Assembly: GCA_964369385.1 (NCBI GenBank)
Contig: CAYJEY010000026.1
Location: 1 to 23,305, forward strand
Direction: 5' to 3'
Origin: CALVGQ01 sp964369385
GTDB lineage: Bacteria > Bacillota_I > Bacilli_A > Erysipelotrichales > Erysipelotrichaceae
Length of the DNA stretch: 23,305 nt
Shown here: piece after piece, positions 7,105 through 14,936 of the stretch
Layout of the letters: each line of letters opens with the position of its first letter
Position numbering within the stretch: position 1 is the stretch's first letter
Notes under the pieces: model-generated
Seen by the model: the letters and a program-made list of their open reading frames with translations, nothing else
The model's database searches: none
What the model was told of the DNA's origin: nothing
Made by a program: the position numbers and the translations under genes

Positions 7105-7129
7105 AAGTATGTATGTCAAATGCATACTT
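7105..7129 (+). other. leader hairpin 1
   Basis: AAGTATG (7105-7111) pairs with CATACTT (7123-7129). The stem can extend by three more pairs, one of them G-T, leaving a 5-base loop GTCAA. It is not followed by a T-run, so it is not a simple terminator. Confidence 0.5.
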
Positions 7130-7150
7130 GTGATAGGCATTTTATATGAT

Positions 7151-7182
7151 TAAAATAAGATTACAATGATAATCTTATTTTA
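7151..7182 (+). terminator. leader hairpin 2, possible attenuator
   Basis: TAAAATAAGATTA (7151-7163) and TAATCTTATTTTA (7170-7182) form a perfect 13-bp stem around CAATGA. The right arm is T-rich and is followed by GTTGTATT, so it may cause partial termination. It lies 137 bases before the exporter gene. Confidence 0.5.
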
Positions 7183-7318
7183 GTTGTATTAGTGATGCGT
7201 TCAATCATAAATAAAGGATAAAACCTTCATTAGAGTTCTAATTTTAGTAGAGTAAATCTGTCAATGTTTTACGATTAATAAAATTAACCACTAATAGTGA
7301 AGGAGCATACATTATAAT

Positions 7319-9091
7319 ATGATAATGAAAGAGCGGATAGCAGTTTTAAAGTACCTCTATTCTGGATTTCCGAATAGATTGATTCTATTATTTTTATTGA
7401 ACACGATATCAAGGTCGCTTACATTACTAACACTACCTTGTTTCCTTGAGAATATAATTAAAATTATTGAGACAAGTGCAAATATTAAATTTGTTGGAAG
7501 TTTAATTGTTTCTTATTTCCTTTTTGTTACAATAGTTGAAATAATATATGTACAAGTAAATAAGCGAAGTTTCATAATTTTTAATAATAGAAGAAGAGAT
7601 TATTTAGCAAAGGTACATAACAAATTTATGGAAATTGATTATGAGTTCTTTGAAGACGATGAGAAATTAAATGATTTATTCTATGTGTACAATACAGTTT
7701 TGTCTAATGATACAGGAGTTGAAGGAATTTATCATAACTTATTTGAGATTGGATGGAAAACTCTAGGATTAATCTATCTATCTTTGTATTTAGCACGCAT
7801 TAATGTAGGAATTACGATTGTATTATGGCTATTGACTATCTTAAGTTACTCGAATCGAAAAAAGGAAAAGAAAATTGAGTTTGATAACATTGAAGAGTTA
7901 TATGAAAAGAAACGTAAACTTGTTTATTTTACATATGAAAATAGTGATATTAGTTATGGATTAGAAAAACGTGTTTATTATTTTGGAGATAATATAAAGC
8001 GATTATATGTATCGATTCTGAATGATTATAACAAGTTACTAATAGTGATGGAAAAACAAAAAAAAGTCAATTATATTATTGGAGAGTTGCTACTAATATT
8101 GTGCTATGTTTCAGTCTTAATTTTTCTATTTATCACTTATCATCAAGGTCTAGAGTTTGAAAAAGTGATTGTAGTATTGACCATACTATCTAGTTATTTG
8201 GCCTTAATGAGTGATTATGTGAACAATATGTCTCAAGTAGGATATGAGATTAATATAACAAGCAATTTAATTAAATTCTTATTAGATACAGATAGGGAAG
8301 CAACAAGTTGTAATTATCAGCACAATATTGAGTCAATTGAGTCAATTGAGTTCGTTAATGTATCATATAAGTATAAAAGTTCAGAAAAGTATGCAGTTCA
8401 ACAGTGCTCTTTTAAAGTTTCAAAGGGAGAACAAATAGCTTTGCTAGGGTTAAATGGAGCTGGAAAGACAACAATTTCTAAATTAATTGTAGGATTATGT
8501 ACTCCTACGAGTGGGAAAATACTTATTAATGGAGTTAATGTCGAAAGGATAAATAAAAAGTCATTAAGCAAACTATATACTTACTTAGAACAAAATGAAT
8601 CAATCATCTCTATGACTCTAAAGGAGTTCATAGCTTCTGCACAGGAAGATGTTGCAGATGAAACAATCATTGAATGTCTGAAGCAAGTTAATTTATACGA
8701 AAGTGTCAAAAAGCTCTCTAAGGGTATAGAAGCACCTATTACGAAAATTTTAGATGATCAGGGAGTAGAATTTTCTGGTGGAGAATGGCAAAAACTGTTT
8801 ATTGCAAGATCATTATGTAGAAGAAACACAAGTATGTACGTGTTTGATGAACCGACATCATCGTTAGATATGAGAATAGAAAGACAAGTCTTTGATGAAC
8901 TTAAGAGTATCAGTAAAGACAAAATATCTTTTTTTGTCACTCATAAACTGAAAACAACTGATTTTTGTAGCAGAATAATGATTATTCAAGATGGAATATT
9001 GATAGAAGATGGTAGTAAAGTAGACTTGCTACATAAAAAAGGTTCATATTATAAACTCGTTAGTGCATCTAATGAGAAGGTGAATCTATGA
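7319..9091 (+). CDS. ABC exporter subunit, fused membrane and ATPase domains (first of pair)
   Basis: This 590-residue half transporter has an N-terminal membrane domain with about six helices (about residues 20-310) and a C-terminal ATPase. ATPase motifs are Walker A GLNGAGKTT (377-385), Q-loop LEQNES (Q425), signature FSGGEWQK (485-492), Walker B MYVFDE (506-511) and H-loop THK (H542). All catalytic residues are present. The gene overlaps the next half transporter in an ATGA, so the two probably form a heterodimer. The GGEWQ signature variant is familiar from exporters of peptides and antibiotics, but the substrate is unknown and no peptidase domain is present. The ribosome site AAGGAG lies 13 bases before the ATG, which is rather far. 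An in-frame 9-base tandem repeat (8332-8352) encodes IESIESIE. Confidence 0.88.
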   Translation: MIMKERIAVLKYLYSGFPNRLILLFLLNTISRSLTLLTLPCFLENIIKIIETSANIKFVGSLIVSYFLFVTIVEIIYVQVNKRSFIIFNNRRRDYLAKVHNKFMEIDYEFFEDDEKLNDLFYVYNTVLSNDTGVEGIYHNLFEIGWKTLGLIYLSLYLARINVGITIVLWLLTILSYSNRKKEKKIEFDNIEELYEKKRKLVYFTYENSDISYGLEKRVYYFGDNIKRLYVSILNDYNKLLIVMEKQKKVNYIIGELLLILCYVSVLIFLFITYHQGLEFEKVIVVLTILSSYLALMSDYVNNMSQVGYEINITSNLIKFLLDTDREATSCNYQHNIESIESIEFVNVSYKYKSSEKYAVQQCSFKVSKGEQIALLGLNGAGKTTISKLIVGLCTPTSGKILINGVNVERINKKSLSKLYTYLEQNESIISMTLKEFIASAQEDVADETIIECLKQVNLYESVKKLSKGIEAPITKILDDQGVEFSGGEWQKLFIARSLCRRNTSMYVFDEPTSSLDMRIERQVFDELKSISKDKISFFVTHKLKTTDFCSRIMIIQDGILIEDGSKVDLLHKKGSYYKLVSASNEKVNL

Positions 9092-10779
9092 GATGGAAGG
9101 CATTCGTTGTTTATATCTCGATCATCAAAGTAAATCGTCCAAGTGCATTTATCTACTTATGTCTAAATAGCTTAGTTGATTTATGTAGAAACTTAACACT
9201 TTTATTTTTACCAGCAGTTTTCTTGAATGTGTTGATTGATTTAAAGGAAATAGATAAACTAGTCTTTACTGTTTTAGTACTTATCGTTGCAAGTATGCTA
9301 AAAAAATATACAAGTGTTGTAATTACAATAGAAAAAGAAGTTCAAGACCAAATAATGATAATGGCGATTATTGAAAAAATGAATATGATTCCCTATGAAT
9401 ACTTAGAAAGGGCAGACATAAAGGAGAAGAAACAAAGTTGCATTTTTGCAATTCAAAATTATGGTGCAGTATATGACTTGTACTCAAATATAATTGAGTT
9501 TATAACAGCAACATTCACCCTAATCTCAATTATATTGATTTTCTTTCAACTTGGAATCTTCTATGTTGGGGTCGTAATTATATGTTCAATGGCTACAATG
9601 ATATTAAATCAATTGTTAATGAATGAAAAGAAGAAATATTCTGATAAAACAGTAAAATTAAATTTTTTATATGGTTACTTTCAAGAAATTGCCAATCAAA
9701 AAAAATATCAAATTTCAAATCGTATGTACAACTATTCAAAAGTAGTTAATCATCAAATTAAAAATTTAAATAAAGAAACAGATGAGCATTTTTCAAGAAT
9801 GAGAAATACAGAAGCATTTTATTTAAGTTTAATTACTTGTTTTGAAAATATTCAAAAGATTTTTTCCTATTTAATTCCAGCGATGAAGTATATATCAAAT
9901 AAGATATTATTAGCGGAACTAACATTGTTAATTAATTGTGGACTAAACATGAGTATTGTGATGAATCGACTAATTTCTTCATATCAAAGTTTTATGCAAT
10001 CACTTGATTATCTAGTACCAATATATGAAATCTTCAAAATTGCTGATGAGTGTAGAGTGGAACACAAAAAATTTAGCGGCATAATTGAAACACTTGTCTT
10101 TGATGAGGTTACTTTTAGATATGAGAAAAGTGATGTAGACGTATTAAAAAATTTAAGTTTTGTTATAAATAAAAATGAGAATGTGGGCATATTGGGTGCC
10201 AATGGGGTAGGAAAAACAACGATATTAAAACTAATTTTAAAACTATATCAACCCTCAAGTGGAAGAATACTAGTTAATGGGGTTGATATTCGTTATTATG
10301 ATGAATCATATATTAAAGCAATTTCAGTGGTGTTTCAAGACTCTAAACTGTTTCCAATTTCCTTGAAAGAAAATATTGTCGCAACAAGTGTAGATAATGA
10401 GGGTTTTGAAATGTTCTTAGAAGTTCTTGGAATAAATCAAATAATACGACAAAAACAGATCCATTTAGATGACTTATGTAACAGTGAAGTTTTTGAAAAC
10501 GGTTTGGAATTCTCAGGAGGAGAAAAGCAGTTAATCTCAATCGCAAGAGCACTCTATCGTAATGCTAATTTAATGTTGCTAGATGAACCCTCCTCCTCGC
10601 TTGACCCCATTATGACAAATAGAGTCATTGAGAAATTTTATCAACTCATGGAAAAACATACTACAATTTTAATTACACATGACATCGTATTAGCAAATAA
10701 ATGTGATCGTATTATTTTCATCAAAAATGAGAGTGTTCAATTTTTATCACATGTTGATGAGGAAATATTTTATATGTGA
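9088..10779 (+). CDS. ABC exporter subunit, fused membrane and ATPase domains (second of pair)
   Basis: This 563-residue partner of the preceding subunit starts inside it (ATGA overlap at 9088-9091), so expression is coupled. The membrane domain covers about residues 1-315. ATPase motifs are Walker A GANGVGKTT (370-378), Q-loop FQDS (Q417), signature FSGGEKQL (475-482), Walker B LMLLDE (495-500), D-loop SSLD and H-loop THD (H531). Both subunits have intact sites, so both ATP sites of the heterodimer should be competent. Family knowledge suggests export of a drug, lipid or peptide. The following genes (NUDIX, GNAT, MFS) lie on the same strand, but gaps of 80-194 bases mean they may be separate units. 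Confidence 0.88.
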   Translation: MRWKAFVVYISIIKVNRPSAFIYLCLNSLVDLCRNLTLLFLPAVFLNVLIDLKEIDKLVFTVLVLIVASMLKKYTSVVITIEKEVQDQIMIMAIIEKMNMIPYEYLERADIKEKKQSCIFAIQNYGAVYDLYSNIIEFITATFTLISIILIFFQLGIFYVGVVIICSMATMILNQLLMNEKKKYSDKTVKLNFLYGYFQEIANQKKYQISNRMYNYSKVVNHQIKNLNKETDEHFSRMRNTEAFYLSLITCFENIQKIFSYLIPAMKYISNKILLAELTLLINCGLNMSIVMNRLISSYQSFMQSLDYLVPIYEIFKIADECRVEHKKFSGIIETLVFDEVTFRYEKSDVDVLKNLSFVINKNENVGILGANGVGKTTILKLILKLYQPSSGRILVNGVDIRYYDESYIKAISVVFQDSKLFPISLKENIVATSVDNEGFEMFLEVLGINQIIRQKQIHLDDLCNSEVFENGLEFSGGEKQLISIARALYRNANLMLLDEPSSSLDPIMTNRVIEKFYQLMEKHTTILITHDIVLANKCDRIIFIKNESVQFLSHVDEEIFYM

Positions 10780-10973
10780 AGGATGTATAATATTCTAAAA
10801 ACATATAGCATTATGAAAAAATCGATTTTTGAAAAATTATTGTTGTGCTAACAGCGAAATGATAGAATAAATATCATAATACTAAACTTTGAGCTACTAA
10901 TTTATACTGTTTCATGATGTAATTATGATGCTATAGTTGAAGGGGAAAAAATACATAAAACGGTGGAGGAAAT

Positions 10974-11486
10974 ATGAGACTACTATTTAAAATCGATGCA
11001 AAAAACTATGATGTGAACGGGATAGTATGGGAAAGACCCTCCGTTCGAAGTATTATCATAAAAGATAATAAGGTTGCGATGGTGTATAGTCAAAAATACA
11101 ATTACTTTAAATTCCCAGGGGGTGGTTTAGAACCTAATGAAAGTCATGAAGATGCACTTATTCGAGAAACTCGAGAGGAAGTTGGATTAGATATAATTTC
11201 TAGTTCTATCAAGGCTTATGGTTATGTACACCGAATACAAAGGGGGATTACTACTGATGTTTTTATACAAGATAATTTTTATTATCTGTGTGAAGTAAAA
11301 AATATCAGAGTTGAACAAAGCTTAGATGGCTATGAAGCAGAAGAAGGCTTCACTTTAAGGTTTGTTGATGCTAAGGAAGTGATTAACGTGAATCGAAATG
11401 AATCACATGGTCCAAAAGATTTAAATATGATTGAACGTGAATCATCCGTATTAGAAATGTTGATTCAAGAAGATATACTCAAATGA
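10974..11486 (+). CDS. NUDIX hydrolase
   Basis: This 170-residue protein belongs to the Nudix superfamily, which hydrolyses nucleoside diphosphates linked to another group. The Nudix box is complete: G50-x5-E56-x7-R64-E65-x2-E68-E69-x-G71, within PGGGLEPNE and RETREEVGL. The acidic residues that bind the metal are all present. The substrate cannot be read from the sequence. The ATG at 10974 follows GGTGGAGG at 10962-10969. It lies 194 bases after the ABC exporter and 79 bases before a GNAT acetyltransferase. Such pairs often occur in accessory regions, but a shared pathway is not shown. Confidence 0.92.
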   Translation: MRLLFKIDAKNYDVNGIVWERPSVRSIIIKDNKVAMVYSQKYNYFKFPGGGLEPNESHEDALIRETREEVGLDIISSSIKAYGYVHRIQRGITTDVFIQDNFYYLCEVKNIRVEQSLDGYEAEEGFTLRFVDAKEVINVNRNESHGPKDLNMIERESSVLEMLIQEDILK

Positions 11487-11565
11487 AAAGTTAATAAGGA
11501 AGAATCAATGAAATTTTGATTGTGTTAATTGAAATACTTAAAAGAGGGCATAAGGGGGAAATATA

Positions 11566-12066
11566 ATGGAAATCAGACAACTAGTTTCAGCAGATGCATA
11601 TTTATTGCAAAAGATTCGATTAGAAGGACTGAAAAATGCACCAACAAGTTTTGGATCATCTTTTGCGGAAGAATCTCAATACAACATTTCAGTCTACGAA
11701 GGTAGAATTCAAAGTAAAACTAATCATTTTTATGGTGCTTTTGTCGACGCTGAAATAGTAGGAGTAATTTGCCTTAGTACAAATTCTCGAGAGAAAATGA
11801 TTCATCGTGCAAGTATTAAATCAGTTTATGTTTCAATACCACATAGGAGAAAAGGAATTGCCAAGCACCTGATTACTCGAGTAATTCAAAGGGCAATCGA
11901 ATTAAATGTTGTGGAACAAATTGAGTTAACAGTTACAACTTCTCAACGAGTTGCAACCTCATTGTACATGGAATGTGGATTTGAGGTGTATGGGACAAAA
12001 TCTCATGCTATTAAATATAACGATGAATACTACAGTGAATATCTCATGATGAAAAAATTATATTGA
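11566..12066 (+). CDS. GNAT-family N-acetyltransferase
   Basis: This 166-residue protein has the GNAT fold that transfers an acetyl group from acetyl-CoA to an amine. The acetyl-CoA loop is visible as SVYVSIPHRRKGIAKHL (86-102), with the R/Q-x-x-G-x-A motif at 94-99. The later strand and helix are ELTVTTSQRVATSLYMECGF. The N-terminal 'LEGLKNAPTSFGSSFAEE' pattern is typical of a common Bacillota GNAT subgroup of unassigned substrate. The ribosome site AAGGGGGA precedes the ATG. The acceptor could be an antibiotic, a polyamine or a peptide; the sequence does not decide. Confidence 0.92.
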   Translation: MEIRQLVSADAYLLQKIRLEGLKNAPTSFGSSFAEESQYNISVYEGRIQSKTNHFYGAFVDAEIVGVICLSTNSREKMIHRASIKSVYVSIPHRRKGIAKHLITRVIQRAIELNVVEQIELTVTTSQRVATSLYMECGFEVYGTKSHAIKYNDEYYSEYLMMKKLY

Positions 12067-12160
12067 ATTAAAGAAAGTGCTAATTATATTTTATGAAAGA
12101 GAGTAGATAAGATAATTCTTAAGACATATTAAATTAAAAATGAAGGGGAATGAATTCAAT

Positions 12161-12178
12161 ATAGCATTATAATGCTAT
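12161..12178. promoter_or_regulatory. perfect 18-bp palindrome before the MFS gene
   Basis: ATAGCATTATAATGCTAT reads the same on both strands. It lies 25 bases before the chosen start of the MFS gene, within the presumed transcript or at its start. As DNA it could bind a dimeric regulator. As RNA it could form a 7-bp hairpin that covers the start region. Confidence 0.5.
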
Positions 12179-12203
12179 TTAGAATTTGAGTCAGGGTAAA
12201 AAG

Positions 12204-13412
12204 ATGTTAAACAAATTAAAGGGTTCAATATTGAGTGAACTTAGTTTTCATAGTAAATATAAAATGATTTATCTCGTATATTTTTTATTCTTTTTTGCAG
12301 AAGACCCATTAAGATCAATGTTATCGTATTTTTATTTTACTTATTTTAGTAGTGTGGAGTGGGGAGTTTTTCTTACTATCAATAATTTCTTGAATGTATT
12401 TTTTCCAACTTTTGTTGCTGCAATTATTTTGAAAAATAATGTAACGTTTGTTTCAATATTAAGTTTATTTGTGATTATGGGAGGCGGAATTCTTATTGGT
12501 ATGTTTGGTACGTTCAATGTTTATTTTTTGATTTTTTGTTCGCTATTAATGTTTAGTGGTAGAACAATATTTAACAATTCATATGGGAATTATATTAACT
12601 ATCAAGTAGAAAAGTCTAAATTAACAAAATATTTGGGTATTCGTGATGTATTCTTATTTTCTGCTGTTGCAATAGGTGCGATTGTCTGTGGATATATAAA
12701 TAGTAAATATGGCATGAGGGTCATTTACCTTGTTTTCTCAGTTTGTATGCTAATCGCAGCACCTTTTGTTTATCGCTCAATTAATGGTACAAAAGAAGAG
12801 AGAATAGTAAAAAAAGAAAAAGATAAAATAAGTTATAAAACGTTTTTTTTTAAGATTATAAAAAAGAAAGAGTTGATTGTTCTTAGTACGATTTATCTTT
12901 CGACTTCAGTATATGGAACTGCTTATGTTTTTGTTGGAAAAGTAGGATTGGATTTGGGCTATACATCCAGCTTTTTAGTCTCATATACAGGTGCGTTTTC
13001 ATTCTTAAATGTTGTATTTGCATTTTTAGTAGGAACTATTTTAGTAATTAAGAATAGGAAACGAATTTTAGTATTTGATATTCTATTGGATTGCATTCCA
13101 GCATTGGTGTTCGTCTTTAGTAATAGTAAAGAGTTATTCTTGTTTGCATTGACACTTACATTAATAAAGGATATTTTCGCACCAGTAACTTTTTCTTATA
13201 TCATTTCATGTTTTGATGATGAAGAAGGGATAATGGCGCTTGGAGTATTAGGTACACTAAGCAGTTTGTTTGGCATGATTTTTCCTTCGATATTTGGTTT
13301 AATTTGGGATTCAATGTATCAAATAATATTTATCATAGCTGCATTTTTGTGCCTATTAGCAGCAGTATTAGCTGTAGTATTTTTACCAGATGATGAGCAG
13401 TTAGCAGATTAA
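12204..13412 (+). CDS. MFS-type membrane transporter
   Basis: This 402-residue polytopic protein has about 11-12 hydrophobic helices in two halves, separated by a basic loop (about residues 193-220, rich in KEE and KKEK). This is the layout of a major facilitator carrier. Charged motifs of the first loop are weak (EDPLRS), so the exact subfamily is unclear; a drug-efflux role is possible but unproven. The ATG at 12204 is preferred, with a modest AGGGT site 6 bases upstream. A TTG at 12186 in the same frame would add six residues but lacks a ribosome site. A palindrome just upstream suggests regulation. Confidence 0.8.
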   Translation: MLNKLKGSILSELSFHSKYKMIYLVYFLFFFAEDPLRSMLSYFYFTYFSSVEWGVFLTINNFLNVFFPTFVAAIILKNNVTFVSILSLFVIMGGGILIGMFGTFNVYFLIFCSLLMFSGRTIFNNSYGNYINYQVEKSKLTKYLGIRDVFLFSAVAIGAIVCGYINSKYGMRVIYLVFSVCMLIAAPFVYRSINGTKEERIVKKEKDKISYKTFFFKIIKKKELIVLSTIYLSTSVYGTAYVFVGKVGLDLGYTSSFLVSYTGAFSFLNVVFAFLVGTILVIKNRKRILVFDILLDCIPALVFVFSNSKELFLFALTLTLIKDIFAPVTFSYIISCFDDEEGIMALGVLGTLSSLFGMIFPSIFGLIWDSMYQIIFIIAAFLCLLAAVLAVVFLPDDEQLAD

Positions 13413-13543
13413 TAAACATAAGATATTAAATCACAAAGTTAAGTATATAAATTACATATAACACGGATAAAAATACTATTTAACGATATCAAAGAAAAGA
13501 GATATAGTAGAATCGACTACACTTTACTACTCACTAATTATAA

Positions 13544-13549
13544 TATAAT
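13544..13549 (+). promoter_or_regulatory. -10 element before the DUF6199-like gene
   Basis: A consensus TATAAT is present, with only weak -35 candidates (around CTTTAC, 13522-13527). The AAGGAGG ribosome site of the next gene lies about 30 bases downstream. Confidence 0.45.
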
Positions 13550-13593
13550 GATATACTTATAGTAAGAATAAAGGAAGAAAAGGAGGCGTTTAT

Positions 13594-13836
13594 ATGCCAG
13601 CGCAAAACATTTCATTATTTTTCTATATTATTTATGCAATTATGCTTGTGGTATCAATCACTAATATTATTAATCCAAAGTGGACTTGGAGAACGTTTAA
13701 AAGTTGGCATGCTAGAAGAGAGCCAACTGAAGCATATTTTATGATAAGTCGAATCATGTCATTGATTACTATTCTTCTAGTAACTTATATGATTTTCTTC
13801 ACGAATATGTTTATGTTTTCTAGCGATCTATTTTAA
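13594..13836 (+). CDS. small membrane protein, DUF6199-like
   Basis: This 80-residue protein has two hydrophobic helices (about residues 6-27 and 51-75). Between them lies a conserved-looking basic/aromatic loop, INPKWTWRTFKSWHARREPT. The combination 'NP-W-W---SW--RREP(T/S)-AY' recalls the DUF6199 family of small Bacillota membrane proteins, whose role is unknown. A good AAGGAGG site precedes the ATG. It is followed after 30 bases by a lipoprotein gene on the same strand, so the two are probably co-transcribed. Confidence 0.75.
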   Translation: MPAQNISLFFYIIYAIMLVVSITNIINPKWTWRTFKSWHARREPTEAYFMISRIMSLITILLVTYMIFFTNMFMFSSDLF

Positions 13837-13866
13837 TTAAATAAAATATAGGGGAGGGGGTATAGT

Positions 13867-14892
13867 ATGAAAAGATTATTTACTGTGTTTATAGTTTTGT
13901 TATTGATATTGGTGGGATGCACAACTAATGAGGCAGAGTCAAGTGAAGTTGGAGATAGCGTTGATGCTAGTGTAGGCACTTCATCTGAAGAGCAAAGTGG
14001 TACTACTAGTATTGTAGGAATCTCACTGGAGCAAGCAGGATTGTTTTTCTCACAAACTTACTCAATTGAACTTGGTGAAAAAATAGAGCCAATCGTAAGT
14101 GTAAAAACAAAAATCGATGAATGCACTTTAGAAATATGCGACTTACTTGTGAATCAACAAATTAATGGAGAGGTTATCTTTTTTGGAATAGATGAAAAAA
14201 TGCCAATGCTTGTTACCACGCTCATTGCTAATGATAGTGAGTATGCTTCTACAATTGATCAAGCGAGTGTAATTTGGCGATATGAGATGTATACACTGAT
14301 TGACTTAAATAGTGTTTTAGGAATTGAGAATAGTATTGAAACTGATTTAATAAAAACACATCTACCTCATTGGATATTTGATGAAAGCCAGATTGTTGGA
14401 ATGTACATTAATGATGATCTAATTCTATCCACAGAACTTTTTGATGATATCGACCTTCCCCATGAGAATGGGATGATAAGTATTGATTTCATACTAACAA
14501 ATAGTTTAAATTCACATGGACGTGGGGTGATATACTTACCTGAATTAAACGATCTTGGTGAAGCATTGAGTGTGAGTTATCATTATGCAGAAGAGGGCGA
14601 TGTGGATTACAACAATGTGATACTTGCGGTTGTTCAAATCATGCCAATACAAGGAGTTTCAAGTGAAGCATTTTATCATATTTCAAATGAAGAATATTCA
14701 TATGAAGAGTTACAAAGTTATGCGATTGGAACAGATGGAATGAGCTATCAAGCTATAAATATAGTTGACTTAATCTCAGCGGAAGAGTCTACACAAAATC
14801 TTGTGACAAATGATGAAAATCAAGATTTGTTGTGGATGTCGAGTCTATATTTGGAGGTAATTGCAAAAATACAAGAATTCTATGAAAAATAG
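13867..14892 (+). CDS. lipoprotein of unknown function
   Basis: This 341-residue protein has a clear lipoprotein signal (basic head, hydrophobic core, LVGC with lipid Cys18). An unstructured Ser/Glu/Thr-rich linker follows to about residue 50, then an acidic globular part of about 290 residues. I do not recognise its domain. The mature part has alternating short hydrophobic strands suggesting a beta-rich fold, and no catalytic motif stands out. The ribosome site is an unusually G-rich AGGGGAGGGGG 6 bases before the ATG. It is likely anchored on the outer face of the membrane and co-expressed with the DUF6199-like protein just upstream. Confidence 0.82.
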   Translation: MKRLFTVFIVLLLILVGCTTNEAESSEVGDSVDASVGTSSEEQSGTTSIVGISLEQAGLFFSQTYSIELGEKIEPIVSVKTKIDECTLEICDLLVNQQINGEVIFFGIDEKMPMLVTTLIANDSEYASTIDQASVIWRYEMYTLIDLNSVLGIENSIETDLIKTHLPHWIFDESQIVGMYINDDLILSTELFDDIDLPHENGMISIDFILTNSLNSHGRGVIYLPELNDLGEALSVSYHYAEEGDVDYNNVILAVVQIMPIQGVSSEAFYHISNEEYSYEELQSYAIGTDGMSYQAINIVDLISAEESTQNLVTNDENQDLLWMSSLYLEVIAKIQEFYEK

Positions 14893-14896
14893 TCTC

Positions 14897-14936
14897 AAAA
14901 AAGTGGATTCACTTCATTGAAGTAATCCACTTTTTT
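14897..14936. terminator. strong bidirectional terminator
   Basis: AAAAAAGTGGATT pairs with AATCCACTTTTTT, and the inner arms ACTTC/GAAGT continue the stem around ATT, with one unpaired C. A-run and T-run flanks make it active in both directions. It serves the lipoprotein gene (+) and the ABC gene (-), whose stop codon touches it at 14936. Confidence 0.92.

Larger units (their letters stand above)
6554..7318. other. 765-base non-coding region before the ABC exporter operon
   Basis: No full-length gene is visible on either strand. The stretch is extremely AT-rich. It contains promoter-like pairs at 6813-6841 (TTGTAT-17-TAAAAT) and 6902-6929 (TTACAA-16-TAAAAT), a ribosome site followed by a two-codon frame at 6947-6968, a TATAAT at 7033-7038, and two hairpins at 7105-7129 and 7151-7182. 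A further weak -10 (TAAAAT, 7279-7284) lies close to the exporter gene. It is best read as a long regulatory leader or the remains of lost genes. Confidence 0.55.

Noticed and set aside
7097..7153. 18-codon frame in the exporter leader (starts MKESMYVKC)
   Set aside because: No ribosome site precedes it. The region is better explained by the two hairpins. It remains a faint possibility for a leader peptide.
9088..9091. Possible use of TGA as a tryptophan codon (Mollicutes code)
   Set aside because: Several genes end at TGA exactly where family length and gene overlap require a stop, and tryptophan is encoded by TGG throughout.
10817..10830. Palindrome AAAAATCGATTTTT after the first exporter operon
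   Set aside because: As RNA it can form only five A-T pairs, too weak for a terminator, and such A/T palindromes arise easily by chance in this DNA.
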